From Spirillospora albida (lineage in GTDB: Bacteria; Actinomycetota; Actinomycetes; Streptosporangiales; Streptosporangiaceae), in NCBI RefSeq assembly GCF_000718255.1, contig NZ_JOFJ01000014.1, positions 1 through 64,000 on the forward strand: 64,000 nucleotides of DNA. Direction: 5' to 3'. Shown piece after piece: positions 1 through 8,496 of this stretch (within the stretch, counting starts at the first letter, position 1; each line of letters starts with the position of its first letter). Position numbers and translations under genes: made by a program. The notes beneath the pieces are model-generated. The model saw only the letters and a program-made list of their open reading frames with translations. It was not told where the DNA came from and did no database searches.

Positions 1-60
1 CCGGATCGATAAAGGCACTGGCTTTTAACACGCTGTTGAGTTCTCAAGAAACGGACACCC
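1..60 (-). other. pre-16S rRNA leader of an rRNA operon running off the left edge
   Basis: Read on the minus strand, about 10-50 contain the block CTTGAGAACTCAACAGCG followed by a run ending GCCAGTGCC. This is the conserved leader found just before 16S rRNA in actinobacterial rrn operons and is thought to act in antitermination and RNase III processing. The 16S gene itself would begin a little to the left of position 1 and is not in the window. Confidence 0.75.
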
Positions 61-103
61 ACCGCGCTCAACCCGCATCCGCGAGTCTCGCCCCGGGGCA
101 ACC

Positions 104-136
104 ATACTAACTTACCCGATTCGTTCCGACTGTCAA
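104..136 (-). promoter_or_regulatory. rRNA operon promoter, proximal
   Basis: A perfect -35 hexamer TTGACA lies on the minus strand at 131-136. The best-spaced -10 candidate is TAAGTT (109-114, 16-bp spacer); TAGTAT (104-109) matches better but needs a 21-bp spacer. The element points into the pre-16S leader, which supports an rrn promoter. Which -10 is used cannot be settled by eye. Confidence 0.6.
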
Positions 137-253
137 GTCGATCCGTGAAGATCTTTTCGACATGGTCGGTGACGTACCGGTCTCTCGCGCGGCGACGGCA
201 AGCCAGGAGAAACCTGTCCCGCATCGCTCTGTGAGAGGCGCCCTTCGGGCCGG

Positions 254-383
254 CCGCCTCTCGGCGTCCTGCATCCCGTCTCGGGCTGACCAGATCAGCG
301 TACCGCGCTCCGGGCGATGCCCGAACCGTTTTTCGGAGATCCGATCCCCCCGGGGCCGTCCGCCTCTCGGCGTCCCGCATCCC
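254..383. repeat. 24-bp direct repeat in the rrn upstream region; no gene in 140-609
   Basis: A 24-bp block beginning CCGCCTCTCGGCGTCC occurs at 254-277 and again at 360-383 with one mismatch; a 10-bp core (GTCCCGCATC) recurs at 214-223. The second copy sits just downstream of the distal promoter. A weak promoter-like pair (TTCGGG, 17 bp, TACGCT) lies at the same relative place before the first copy, so the arrangement looks like duplicated promoter units. I see no convincing coding sequence between 140 and 609. Confidence 0.5.
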
Positions 384-398
384 CTCGGGGCATGGAGA

Positions 399-427
399 AC
401 ATTATGGTCCGCCTCGAAACCCGTCAA
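399..427 (-). promoter_or_regulatory. rRNA operon promoter, distal
   Basis: On the minus strand TTGACG (422-427) and TAATGT (399-404) are separated by exactly 17 bp. This is a good sigma-70/HrdB-type promoter about 270-290 bp upstream of the proximal one. Tandem promoters before rrn operons are usual in actinomycetes. Confidence 0.6.
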
Positions 428-609
428 ATCCACCGCGCCGATCTCTGGCGCCCGCACGCGGCAGGCGGCACTATTCCTCCGTATGACCTCGTAATTCCCC
501 CGCGGAGTGCGTCGGGTCACACTGCGGTACCGTCCGTGGATCGCCGTGGAGGGATGTCCGGAATCCGTGTTTCCGGCGATCCGGCGGCCGACAGCAGGAG
601 GAGCGCCCC

Positions 610-1323
610 GTGAACGTCACCATCCGCGCTTCGGCGGAACGCCTGGTGGTCGCCGCGACGATGGGGCCGACGGTGCATGACGTGCACGCCTGGCGGTTCC
701 GGATCGTGCCGGGGCTGATCGAGGTGCACGCCGATCCCGACCGGTTCCGGCCCGCCCCGGACCCGGCCGGGCGGGGGCTCCACCTCAGCTGCGGCGCGGC
801 GGTGGTGAACCTGCGGCTCGCGGCCGCGCAGCTCGGGCACGAGGCGGTCGTGCGGCTCCTTCCCGACGCGGGAAGGCCGGCCGTGCTGGCGGCGGTGCGG
901 CTCGCGGGCCGCCATCGGATCACGCGTGAGGAGCGCTTGCTCTACGCCGCCACGCTCCGTCCCTTCCCGTCCATGCCGTCGGAGGGGGCACCGCCTCCCC
1001 TTCCCGTGCTCAATGAGCTCGGAGAGGCCGCGCGGCTGGAGGGGGCCACCCTTCACCTGCTTCCGGAGTCGTCCGGGGGGCCGTCGCGCCGGGCTCTCCT
1101 CGCGACTCGTGGCGACTCCCCCGCCGAGTGGGTCCGGGCCGGCCAGGCCCTGCAGCGCATCCTGCTCAGCGGTGCCGCACGGTCCGTCTCGATGGCGTTC
1201 CGTTACGGCCGCGAGGATCTCCTGAGCGGGCAGGACGTCGCGGAGCCCGGTCAGGTTCCGCAGGTGCTTCTGGACATCGTCCAAGACGTTCGTGCCGTCA
1301 ACAGGCGAGGGCTCGCCCGTTAG
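610..1323 (+). CDS. Acg-like nitroreductase-family protein
   Basis: A 237-residue protein starting at GTG, 5 bp behind the strong ribosome site AGGAGGAGCG. The opening (a short helix leading into a P-T-V-H-D-x-H-x-W-R-F stretch) is typical of actinobacterial Acg/Rv2032-type proteins, which have a degenerate nitroreductase fold and are linked to dormancy and nitrosative stress in mycobacteria. In this family the FMN site is often closed, so an enzymatic role is uncertain. It is shorter than Acg (about 330 residues). It stands alone, facing away from the rrn promoters. Confidence 0.6.
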   Translation: MNVTIRASAERLVVAATMGPTVHDVHAWRFRIVPGLIEVHADPDRFRPAPDPAGRGLHLSCGAAVVNLRLAAAQLGHEAVVRLLPDAGRPAVLAAVRLAGRHRITREERLLYAATLRPFPSMPSEGAPPPLPVLNELGEAARLEGATLHLLPESSGGPSRRALLATRGDSPAEWVRAGQALQRILLSGAARSVSMAFRYGREDLLSGQDVAEPGQVPQVLLDIVQDVRAVNRRGLAR

Positions 1324-1334
1324 CCGAGCCCTCG
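1306..1334. terminator. bidirectional terminator between convergent genes
   Basis: A perfect inverted repeat, CGAGGGCTCG and CGAGCCCTCG with a 9-nt loop, overlaps the stop codon of the nitroreductase-like gene and lies before the end of the convergent methyltransferase gene. There is no U-tract, as is common in actinomycetes. Confidence 0.55.
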
Positions 1335-1347
1335 GTGACGACCGGCG

Positions 1348-2205
1348 TCAGGCGAGTCTCCGGTACACCGACAGAACGAAGGAGACCGGCACCGGAAGCG
1401 GGTCCGGGAGGGTCTGCAGGCGCTCCACCAGGACGGGCTCGGGCACGTGGTGCGCGCTCGGGCCCATCAGGACGAGCGTGGTGACCTCGTCACGGGTGAG
1501 AACGACCTGGTCATCCAGTTCGTCTCGCAGGTCGAGCTTGAAGTAGCCCGCGAGCGCCGCGTCGGTGCGTTCCGTCTTGCGTTCGTCCACGGCCAGGAGG
1601 CCCAGGGGACCGATGAGGGATCCGAGGTGACGCGGGGACGGGGTGACCGTGAAGAGCAGGCCGTCGCCGTGCAGGACGCGGTGGAACTCGGCGGCGTTGC
1701 GCGGCGCGAACACGTTGACGACGGAGCCGGCGGCCCCGTCGCGGAGCGGCAGGGGGCGCCAGAGGTCGGCGACGATGGCGCCGGCGCGGGCATGGGCCCT
1801 GGCGGCGCGGCGGGCGGCGTGCTTGGAGATGTCCAGGGCCAGGCCCACCGCGTGCGGGTCGGCGTCCAGGATCCGGCTCAGGTAGTGGCCTGTTCCGGCG
1901 CCCGCGTCGAGGACGAGCGGCGCCGCGCCGCCGTGGTGGGCGACCGTGCGGGCCAGCCGGCTCGACAGCGATGTGAAGTGGCCGGCGCCGAGGAACGCCT
2001 CGCGGGCGCGGACCATCTCGGGCGTGTCGGCCGTCCCCGGGCGGGCGTTGCCCGGCAGGAGGTTGGCATAGCCCTGCCGCGCGATGTCGAAGGCGTGCCC
2101 GGCGGGGCACCGCAGTCCGCGGTCCGCCGGCGCGAGGTCCGCCCCGCACACGGGGCACACCAGGTACGGGACGACATCGGCGAGCATCCGTCCATCATCG
2201 TCCAT
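1348..2205 (-). CDS. RlmA-family rRNA methyltransferase-like protein
   Basis: About 285 residues. The N-terminus carries a zinc-binding pattern, C17-x2-C20 and C33-x3-H37, within a CPVCGADL ... CPAGHAFD context. This is the hallmark of RlmA/TlrB-type 23S rRNA guanine-N1 methyltransferases. A Rossmann SAM-binding motif (D-A-G-A-G-T-G-H) follows near residue 110. RlmA(II) proteins methylate G748 and can give tylosin resistance; which guanine this one modifies is not known. The ATG at 2205 was chosen because it directly precedes the zinc finger; an ATG at 2187 is also possible. It is co-directional with trxA. Confidence 0.75.
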   Translation of the reverse strand: MDDDGRMLADVVPYLVCPVCGADLAPADRGLRCPAGHAFDIARQGYANLLPGNARPGTADTPEMVRAREAFLGAGHFTSLSSRLARTVAHHGGAAPLVLDAGAGTGHYLSRILDADPHAVGLALDISKHAARRAARAHARAGAIVADLWRPLPLRDGAAGSVVNVFAPRNAAEFHRVLHGDGLLFTVTPSPRHLGSLIGPLGLLAVDERKTERTDAALAGYFKLDLRDELDDQVVLTRDEVTTLVLMGPSAHHVPEPVLVERLQTLPDPLPVPVSFVLSVYRRLA

Positions 2206-2281
2206 GCGGCGGGGCCGAGGGACGGCGCGGCGGGTGTCTTCGCCGGAGCGCCGCCGCGCCGACACCCGGCATTCACGGCGA

Positions 2282-2635
2282 TCAGGACTGGGCGCGCTTG
2301 CGCACGTCGTCCATGTCCAGGCCGCGCACCTGCTCGATGACGTTCTCCAGGACGTTCTCGGGCAGCGCTCCCGGCTCGGCGAAGACGATGATGCCGTCGC
2401 GGATCGCCATGAGGGTAGGTATGGACGCGATGCCGAACCGCTCGGACAGTTCCGGCTGCGCCTCGGTGTCGACTTTGCCGAACACGATGTCCCCGTGCTT
2501 GCCCGCCGACTTCTCGAACACGGGCGCGAACCGGCGGCAGGGACCGCACCAGTCGGCCCAGAAGTCGACGAGGACGATCCCGTCGCCTTGCGCGACCTCG
2601 TCGAAGTTCTCGGCGGTGAGTGTGACGGTCGCCAT
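2282..2635 (-). CDS. trxA: thioredoxin
   Basis: A 117-residue thioredoxin with the redox site WCGPC (C30, C33) and the usual preceding D-F-W-A-D segment. The cis-proline region I-P-T-L-M follows. It reduces protein disulfides in the cytoplasm. The start is an ATG behind GAGGAGAC. A short acidic/basic C-terminal tail extends the usual 105-110 residues. It is transcribed divergently from the sigma factor gene, so the two share a 133-bp regulatory region. Confidence 0.92.
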   Translation of the reverse strand: MATVTLTAENFDEVAQGDGIVLVDFWADWCGPCRRFAPVFEKSAGKHGDIVFGKVDTEAQPELSERFGIASIPTLMAIRDGIIVFAEPGALPENVLENVIEQVRGLDMDDVRKRAQS

Positions 2636-2694
2636 GTCGCTGTCTCCTCAGTCGGGGGTATCAGGACCCATAGAGCGGCTGACAGCCACGCAGT

Positions 2695-2711
2695 ATTCCC
2701 CACGTGGGAAT
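2695..2711. promoter_or_regulatory. inverted repeat in the trxA/sigma factor intergenic region
   Basis: ATTCCC and GGGAAT flank a 5-bp centre (CACGT), giving a 17-bp operator-like dyad midway between the divergent trxA and sigma factor starts. It has the size of a regulator binding site. The regulator is unknown. Confidence 0.4.
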
Positions 2712-2768
2712 CACCGAACTGCGATCGGCGTTGTCCTCTTAGGGAGATCGCATCGGAGAAGGGTCAGG

Positions 2769-3797
2769 ATGGCTGCAACCCGTACCAAGGGCGACAGGGT
2801 CGACGTCCCCGACAAGGATCTCGTCGGGGCCTACCTCGACCGGATCGGCCGCACTCCCCTCCTCGACGCCGAGGAGGAGGTCGATCTGGCGAAGGCGATC
2901 GAAGGGGGCCTGTACGCCGAACAGCTGCTCGACGAGGGGACGATCCCGAAGGGGGTGTCCCGCGAGGAGCTGGAGGAGGTGGCCGCGGCGGGGCTGCGCG
3001 CCAAGAGGCGTTTCGTGGAGGCGAACCTGCGCCTCGTCGTCTCGATCGCCCGCAAGTACCCGACCGACTCGTTGCCCCTCATCGACCTCATTCAGGAGGG
3101 GAACCTGGGGCTGATGCGCGCGGTGGAGAAGTTCGACTACCGGCGCGGCTTCAAGTTCTCCACGTACGCGACGTGGTGGATCCGGCAGGCGATCGGGCGG
3201 GGGCTGAGCCACACGGCCCGCACGATCCGGCTGCCCGTCCATGTGGAAGAGGAGCTGTCGCGGCTCCGGCGGGCGGAGCGGCAGATGAGCCGCGACCTCG
3301 GCCGCGAGCCGAACCGCGAGGAGCTGGCCGCCGCGCTGGGCGCGGCGGAGGAGCATGTGGACGAGCTGCTGCGCTGGCGGCGCGACCCGGCGAGCCTGGA
3401 CGCGACCGTCGACGACGCGGGCGAGACGCCGATGGGCGATCTGCTGCAGGATCCGGAGGCCGTGACCCCGGAGGCGGAGGTCCTGGCACTTGACGAGACG
3501 GAGGGGCTCGGGCGGCTGCTCGAGCGGCTGCCGGAGCGCGAGTCGGCGATCCTGCGCGCCCGGTTCGGCATGGACAGCGGCCAGCCGCTGTCGTACGCGC
3601 AGATCGGCGCCCGGTACGGGCTGAGCCACAACCGGGTCCGGCAGATCACGGACCGTTCGCTGCGGCGGCTGCGGCAGTACGCGACGGACGTCGCGCCGGC
3701 GGAGGCCGAGCCGGCGCAGCGCGCGCTGGCGGGGGTGGCGGCCGGCGGCGAGGTCGGGCGCCCGGTCCCGGCGGACGCCGGGGAGCGCGCCGCCTGA
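2769..3797 (+). CDS. group 2 RNA polymerase sigma-70 factor (HrdD/SigB-like)
   Basis: A 342-residue primary-like sigma factor. It contains region 1.2 (D-L-V-x2-Y-L-x2-I-G), the core-binding region 2.1-2.2 and the -10 recognition segment F-S-T-Y-A-T-W-W-I-R-Q-A-I. It also has region 3 and a region 4 helix-turn-helix (near residues 265-300) that reads the -35 box. It lacks the long acidic N-terminus of HrdB, which marks it as a non-essential group 2 factor such as HrdA/C/D. The ATG at 2769 was chosen for its position just before region 1 and the GA-rich site upstream; further upstream the frame runs antisense through trxA. Its regulon is not visible here. Confidence 0.85.
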   Translation: MAATRTKGDRVDVPDKDLVGAYLDRIGRTPLLDAEEEVDLAKAIEGGLYAEQLLDEGTIPKGVSREELEEVAAAGLRAKRRFVEANLRLVVSIARKYPTDSLPLIDLIQEGNLGLMRAVEKFDYRRGFKFSTYATWWIRQAIGRGLSHTARTIRLPVHVEEELSRLRRAERQMSRDLGREPNREELAAALGAAEEHVDELLRWRRDPASLDATVDDAGETPMGDLLQDPEAVTPEAEVLALDETEGLGRLLERLPERESAILRARFGMDSGQPLSYAQIGARYGLSHNRVRQITDRSLRRLRQYATDVAPAEAEPAQRALAGVAAGGEVGRPVPADAGERAA

Positions 3798-3808
3798 CGT
3801 GCATGATC

Positions 3809-3849
3809 AGCGGAAGGGGCGGTCCCGTCGCGGGGCCGCCCCTTCCGCT
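3809..3849 (+). terminator. intrinsic terminator after the sigma factor gene
   Basis: Perfect 14-bp arms (AGCGGAAGGGGCGG and its complement) with further pairing inside the 13-nt centre form a very stable hairpin 11 bp after the sigma factor stop codon. Confidence 0.8.
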
Positions 3850-3900
3850 GTCTGAGGGCGGGTTGGCGGCGCACCACGGGGCGTGCCATAGCCTTTTCCT

Positions 3901-5250
3901 GTGAGTACTTCGAGCGTCCCGGGGGAACTCGACGCCTGGCGCGACCTCCCGGCCCTTCAGCAGCCCGAATGGGACGATCCCGCCGAGGCGCGGGCCGTCA
4001 CCGCGGAATTGTCCCGGCAGCCGCCGCTCGTCTTCGCGGGCGAGTGCGACCAGCTCCGGGACCGGCTCGCGCAGGTGACCCGCGGGGAGGCGTTCGTCCT
4101 CCAGGGCGGCGACTGCGCGGAGACCTTCGACGGGTCGACCGCGGACGCGGTGAAGAACAAGCTGAAGACGCTGCTGCAGATGGCGGTCGTGCTGACCTAC
4201 GCGGCGAGCGTCCCGGTCGTCAAGATCGGGCGGATGGCGGGGCAGTTCGCGAAACCGCGCTCGAAGCCGACGGAGGTCCGCGGCGGGGTGGAGCTGCCCG
4301 CGTACCGGGGCGACGCGGTGAACGGGCTGGCGTTCGACGCCGGCTCGCGGCGCAACGACCCGCGACGGCTGCTGAAGGCGTACCACTGCTCGGCGGTCAC
4401 GCTGAACCTGTGCCGGGCGTTCACGAAGGGCGGCTACGCCGACCTGCGCCAGGTGCACGCCTGGAACCGGGACTTCGTGGCGCAGAGCCCGGCGGGCAAG
4501 CGCTACGACCGGCTGGCCGGGGAGATCGACCGGGCGCTGACGTTCATGAAGGCGTGCGGCGCGAACCCCGAGGAGTTCCACGGAGTGGAGTTCTACTCCA
4601 GCCACGAGGCGCTGCTGCTGGAGTACGAGCGGGCGCTGACGCGGATCGACCACCTGAGCGGCCTCCCCTACGACGTCTCGGCGCACTTCCTGTGGATCGG
4701 TGAGCGGACCCGGCAGCTGGACGGCGCGCACGTGGAGTTCCTGCGGCACATCCGCAATCCGATCGGGGTGAAGCTCGGCCCGACGACGTCAGCCGACGAC
4801 GCGCTGCGGCTGATCGACCGGCTGAACCCCGACGGGGAGCCCGGCCGCCTGACGTTCATCACGCGCATGGGCGCGGGCCGGATCCGGGAGGCGCTGCCGC
4901 CGCTGATCGAGAAGGTCAGCCAGGGCGGCGCCCCGGTCGCGTGGGTGTGCGACCCGATGCACGGCAACACGTTCGAGGCGCCGAGCGGCCACAAGACCCG
5001 GCGGCTGGACGACGTCCTGGACGAGGTGGCGGGCTTCTTCGAGGTGCACCGCGCGCTCGGCACGCACCCGGGCGGCATCCACATCGAGTTCACGGGCGAC
5101 GACGTCACCGAGTGCGTGGGCGGCGGCGAGGGCCTCGTCGAGGGCGATCTGCACCAGCGCTATGAGACGGCGTGCGACCCGCGCCTGAACCGCGGCCAGT
5201 CCCTCGACCTGGCCTTCATGGTCGCGGAGCTGTACCGCAAGTCGTCCTGA
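3901..5250 (+). CDS. aroG: class II 3-deoxy-7-phosphoheptulonate (DAHP) synthase
   Basis: A 449-residue plant/actinobacterial class II DAHP synthase. It condenses phosphoenolpyruvate and erythrose 4-phosphate in the first step of the shikimate pathway. Visible family signatures are L-Q-G-G-D-C-A-E-T-F (metal-binding Cys), K-I-G-R-M-A-G-Q-F-A-K-P-R-S and, near the C-terminus, W-V-C-D-P-M-H-G-N-T and I-H-I-E-F-T-G-D-D-V-T-E-C. These cover the substrate and metal ligands, and the length is normal. It starts with GTG, has little leader, and is a single-gene unit bounded by two strong terminators. Confidence 0.95.
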   Translation: MSTSSVPGELDAWRDLPALQQPEWDDPAEARAVTAELSRQPPLVFAGECDQLRDRLAQVTRGEAFVLQGGDCAETFDGSTADAVKNKLKTLLQMAVVLTYAASVPVVKIGRMAGQFAKPRSKPTEVRGGVELPAYRGDAVNGLAFDAGSRRNDPRRLLKAYHCSAVTLNLCRAFTKGGYADLRQVHAWNRDFVAQSPAGKRYDRLAGEIDRALTFMKACGANPEEFHGVEFYSSHEALLLEYERALTRIDHLSGLPYDVSAHFLWIGERTRQLDGAHVEFLRHIRNPIGVKLGPTTSADDALRLIDRLNPDGEPGRLTFITRMGAGRIREALPPLIEKVSQGGAPVAWVCDPMHGNTFEAPSGHKTRRLDDVLDEVAGFFEVHRALGTHPGGIHIEFTGDDVTECVGGGEGLVEGDLHQRYETACDPRLNRGQSLDLAFMVAELYRKSS

Positions 5251-5268
5251 CCTCGGCGGACGTAGACG

Positions 5269-5300
5269 AGAGCCCCGCGCCGCTCACGGCGCGGGGCTCT
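5269..5300 (+). terminator. intrinsic terminator after DAHP synthase
   Basis: Perfect 14-bp arms (AGAGCCCCGCGCCG) around a CTCA tetraloop, 18 bp after the stop codon and followed by a short TCT. Confidence 0.85.
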
Positions 5301-5342
5301 TCTGCGTCCATCGGCGCGTCCCGGCGGAACCGGCGGGACGCC

Positions 5343-5711
5343 TCAGACACTGACCTCGGCCCAGACGACCTTGCCGCCGGTGACCGGGTCGGCGCCCCAG
5401 GAGGAGGCGAAGCGGTCGACGATGAAGAGGCCGCGGTGCGATTCGTCCAGGGGGCCGGGGACGGTGAGGCGCGGGAGCTGCGTGGCGCGGTCGCGGACCT
5501 CCACGCGGACGCGGCCGGCGCCGCGCAGGAGGCGCAGCTCCAGGGCCGTGCCCGCGTGCCGGACGGCGTTGGCGACGAGTTCGGCGACGATGGCGGTGAC
5601 GAGCTCCTCACGGTCCATCAGCGCCCAGGTGCGCATCGTGCGGGCGGCGAGGCGCCGCGCGTACTCGACCGCCTCCGTCTGGGGTGCCGCGCGCAATGTC
5701 GTCTCGGTCAT
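5343..5711 (-). CDS. RsbW-like anti-sigma ATPase/kinase
   Basis: A small single-domain protein of the HATPase_c_2 type. The N-box E-L-V-A-N-A-V-R-H-A and the later G-L-F-I-V-D region are the ATP-lid elements of actinobacterial RsbW/SpoIIAB-like serine kinases. Such proteins bind a sigma factor or a STAS antagonist and switch partners on phosphorylation. An ATG at 5711 stands 10 bp behind GGCGGAG; a GTG at 5723 would add four residues. It lies in the same direction as the STAS gene and the OsaC-like phosphatase, so a kinase, antagonist and phosphatase are adjacent. Confidence 0.75.
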   Translation of the reverse strand: MTETTLRAAPQTEAVEYARRLAARTMRTWALMDREELVTAIVAELVANAVRHAGTALELRLLRGAGRVRVEVRDRATQLPRLTVPGPLDESHRGLFIVDRFASSWGADPVTGGKVVWAEVSV

Positions 5712-5789
5712 GGGGTCGGTCACTCCGCCCGGTCGCCGTTCCGTGTGGTGTGCGGCCCGGGGACGGGGACCGCTCGGGGCCGGCCGATG

Positions 5790-6140
5790 TCAGCGTCCAT
5801 CCGCCGGCGCCTCCTCCGGTGCCCCGTCCGCCGCGTCGGCGATGAGGAACCGGTCGAGGCCCGTGGTGCGCAGGACGTTCTCGACCCGGCCGTAGGCGCC
5901 GGTCACGGTCAGCGTCGCGTTCTGCGCGCGCGCGTGTTTGTATGCGCGGACGAGGACGTTCAGCCCCGAGGAATCACAGAAGTCGACCGCCGTCAGGTCG
6001 ACGACGACCTCGCGCTCCCCGGCGTCCACGAGCTCGGTCAACCGAGCCCGCAGTTCGTCGGAGGAGTGCAGGTCGATGGAGCCGCGCGCGGCGATCGTCG
6101 CGCGGCCGTCCTGTCGCGTCGTGTGCAAGGCAAGCCCCAC
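5790..6140 (-). CDS. STAS-domain anti-sigma factor antagonist
   Basis: A 116-residue STAS domain (SpoIIAA/RsbV type). The phosphorylatable serine lies in the conserved D-F-C-D-S-S-G-L-N-V-L motif. Dephosphorylated antagonists sequester RsbW-like kinases and so free sigma factors. The GTG at 6140 was chosen because AAGGTGGGG lies at the right distance before it. The gene begins 31 bp after the OsaC-like gene ends, which suggests one transcript and makes the PP2C domain of OsaC a candidate phosphatase for this protein. Confidence 0.8.
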   Translation of the reverse strand: MGLALHTTRQDGRATIAARGSIDLHSSDELRARLTELVDAGEREVVVDLTAVDFCDSSGLNVLVRAYKHARAQNATLTVTGAYGRVENVLRTTGLDRFLIADAADGAPEEAPADGR

Positions 6141-6171
6141 GCCACCCCACCTTACCGATTGTTGGTGTTCA

Positions 6172-8496
6172 TCATGACGCCCGCAGAACGATGAGGGCAA
6201 CGTCGTCGTTGGACGGCTCGGCGCCGAAGTCGCGCACCGCGCGCTGGATGCGCGCGGCGACGGCACCGGCGCTGAGCCCCGTACAGCCTGCCAGCAGCCG
6301 TTCCAGGCCGTGGCCGTCGCCGAGCAGCCGGCCGCCGGAGCGCCGCTCGGTGACCCCGTCGGTCACGCACAGCAGCACCTCGCCGCGGCGCAGCTCGACG
6401 GTGTCGGTGTGGAACTCCACACCGTCGAACACCCCGAGCAGCGGCTGCGGCGACGACGCCTCCCGCACGGCGCCGTCCGGGGCGAGGACGAGCGGCGGCG
6501 GATGCCCCGCGCTCGACAGCCGGATCGTGACGCCGTCGCGGCCGCGCCGCGGCGTGATCTCGCCGTGCAGCAGGGTCAGCAGCCTGCCCCGCTCGCCCTC
6601 GCCGAGGATGAGCCGGTTGAGCCGGGTCAGCACGGCGGGGACGGACAGGTTCTCGGCGGCGAGGATGCGCAGCGCGTGCCGGGCGAGGCCGGTGACGGCG
6701 GCGGCCTGGGGCCCGGTGCCGCAGACGTCCCCGATGGCGAAGCGCCAGCGGGGCGCGGCACCACCCGGGCGGCCCCGCGGGGGGCCGCTCTCGAAGACGT
6801 CGTAGAAGTCGCCGCCGACCTCACTGCCCTCCCCCGCCGGCTCGTACACGACGGCGACCTCCAGGCCGGGGATCTCGGGGATGCCGGGCGGCAGGAGGCT
6901 GCGCTGGAGTGCGCTGCTCATCGCGGTCTGGGCGGAGAAGAGGCGCGCGTTGTCGATGGCGAGGGCGGCGCGGCGGCCCAGCTCCTCGGCGAGCTCGATC
7001 GCGCTGCGCGGGAACCGGTCGCCGGCGGGGCGTCCGATGACGAGGGCGCCGATGCGGCGGCCGCGGGCGCTGAGCGGGAAGGCGTGGACCGTGTCGGAGG
7101 CCGGGTCCGAGCCGGTGTCGGAGGCGGGATCGGGGCCGTCCCCGGACACCGGATCCGGCCCGGCGGCGAGGCCGTTCCAGGGGCCGGTCGCGTCGGTGGG
7201 CGGTGCCGGGGCGCGGACGAGGAGGTCGCGCAGCCGGTCGGCGCGGTTCTCGTCGGCGTGCCAGACGTAGGCGAGGCGGGCTTCGCCGCCCTCGGCCTCG
7301 GTGACGGTGTAGACGGCGCACCAGGTGGCGAGGCGGGGGACGACGAGCTGGGCGACGAGCGCCATCGTGCGCTCCTGGTCGAGGGTGCCGGCGAGCAGGT
7401 CGCTGGCCTCGGCGACGAAGCTGAGCCAGCCCCGCCAGGATCGTTCCAGTTCGCCCACCCTGGCCCGCTCCAGGGCGAGCGACGTCTCATCGGCGAGCCG
7501 GCCGACGCGCAGCCGGTCGGCCTCGTCGAAGCGGCCGGGGCCGTTCGCGACGGCCACGATGACGCCGGTGACGCGGCCCTGGGTCGCCAGCGGAGCGGCG
7601 GCGAGGGACGCGGCGCGCAGCGCGGCGGCGGTCGGGTCGGCCGCGTCGGCGGCGATCCAGGGCGTGCCGGCGCGGACCTCGGGGCCGAGCGCGCCGATCG
7701 ACAGCTCGCCGGGCTCGAGCTCGGCGGCGGTGCCGGTGGCGGCGCCCATGATGAGGCGGCCGTCGGGTTCGGTGAGCAGGACGGCCGCGCCGTCGGCGCC
7801 GAGGACGTCCCGGACGGTCGCGACGGCGTCCTCCATCGCCTCGACCGCGGCGGCGGAGCGCAGCAGCCGGTCGCCGGCGGCGGGCGTCTCCCCCGTCTGA
7901 TCGCTCAGCCGGGACTCCCGGCTCCGGTGCGGCTGCCGCGCGTGCGCCGCGCCGGACGCGTCGGACGCGTCGGACGCGTCGGCCCGGTCGGCTCCGCCGG
8001 TCTCCGGCCCGCCGCCCTCGGGCCCGCCGTCCACGGCGGATCCGGACGCGGCGAAGGAGGGTGCGGCGCCGTTGACCGCGCCGTGCCGTGCCAGCCGGAA
8101 CCAGACGCCCTTGGTGCCGCCGTCGTAGGAGACGCCCCAGGAGGCGGCGAGGCGCGCGATCGACGGCAGGCCCCGTCCGCTGGTCGCGGTGACGCCGGGC
8201 ATCTCGATGCCGCGGGTGGGGTGCCGGTCGCGGATCTCGACCCTGACCGCGCCGTCCTCGAGGCGGCAGGTCACGTCGAAGGAGGTGCCCGCGTAGGCGA
8301 CGGCGTTGGTGGCGAGCTCGCTGGTGGCCAGGACGGCGTCGTCGGCGAGCTCCTCGACGCCCCAGTCGGCGAGGGCCTTGCGGACGAACCGGCGCGCGTC
8401 CGCCACGGCCGCCGCGGCCGACGGGAACGTCGCCGACGCCGTCTGCCGATCCACCTGTCGCCCTTCGCTCGTTGCGCTGCCCTCGGCCCCTGCCAT
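6172..8496 (-). CDS. OsaC-like multidomain regulator: HATPase kinase, GAF, PP2C phosphatase
   Basis: A 774-residue protein. An N-terminal RsbW-like HATPase domain spans about 25-140 (N-box E-L-A-T-N-A at 60-65, G-lid G-R-G-L near 107). A low-complexity linker with an Asp-Ala-Ser repeat and two GAF-like segments (about 220-360 and 370-535) follow. The C-terminal PP2C/SpoIIE phosphatase spans about 550-774, with E-V-G-G-D-F-Y-D-V and G-D-V-C-G-T-G metal sites. This order matches OsaC of Streptomyces coelicolor, which controls sigma-B after osmotic stress and lies beside osaAB, as here. The ATG at 8496 has a poor ribosome site; the GTG at 8454, behind GAAGG, is a good alternative. Confidence 0.82.
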   Translation of the reverse strand: MAGAEGSATSEGRQVDRQTASATFPSAAAAVADARRFVRKALADWGVEELADDAVLATSELATNAVAYAGTSFDVTCRLEDGAVRVEIRDRHPTRGIEMPGVTATSGRGLPSIARLAASWGVSYDGGTKGVWFRLARHGAVNGAAPSFAASGSAVDGGPEGGGPETGGADRADASDASDASGAAHARQPHRSRESRLSDQTGETPAAGDRLLRSAAAVEAMEDAVATVRDVLGADGAAVLLTEPDGRLIMGAATGTAAELEPGELSIGALGPEVRAGTPWIAADAADPTAAALRAASLAAAPLATQGRVTGVIVAVANGPGRFDEADRLRVGRLADETSLALERARVGELERSWRGWLSFVAEASDLLAGTLDQERTMALVAQLVVPRLATWCAVYTVTEAEGGEARLAYVWHADENRADRLRDLLVRAPAPPTDATGPWNGLAAGPDPVSGDGPDPASDTGSDPASDTVHAFPLSARGRRIGALVIGRPAGDRFPRSAIELAEELGRRAALAIDNARLFSAQTAMSSALQRSLLPPGIPEIPGLEVAVVYEPAGEGSEVGGDFYDVFESGPPRGRPGGAAPRWRFAIGDVCGTGPQAAAVTGLARHALRILAAENLSVPAVLTRLNRLILGEGERGRLLTLLHGEITPRRGRDGVTIRLSSAGHPPPLVLAPDGAVREASSPQPLLGVFDGVEFHTDTVELRRGEVLLCVTDGVTERRSGGRLLGDGHGLERLLAGCTGLSAGAVAARIQRAVRDFGAEPSNDDVALIVLRAS

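Noticed and set aside
7951..7985. Short tandem repeat GGACGCGTC in the OsaC-like gene as a recombination or regulatory site
   Set aside because: It lies in the disordered linker and simply encodes repeated Asp-Ala-Ser; slippage is a sufficient explanation.
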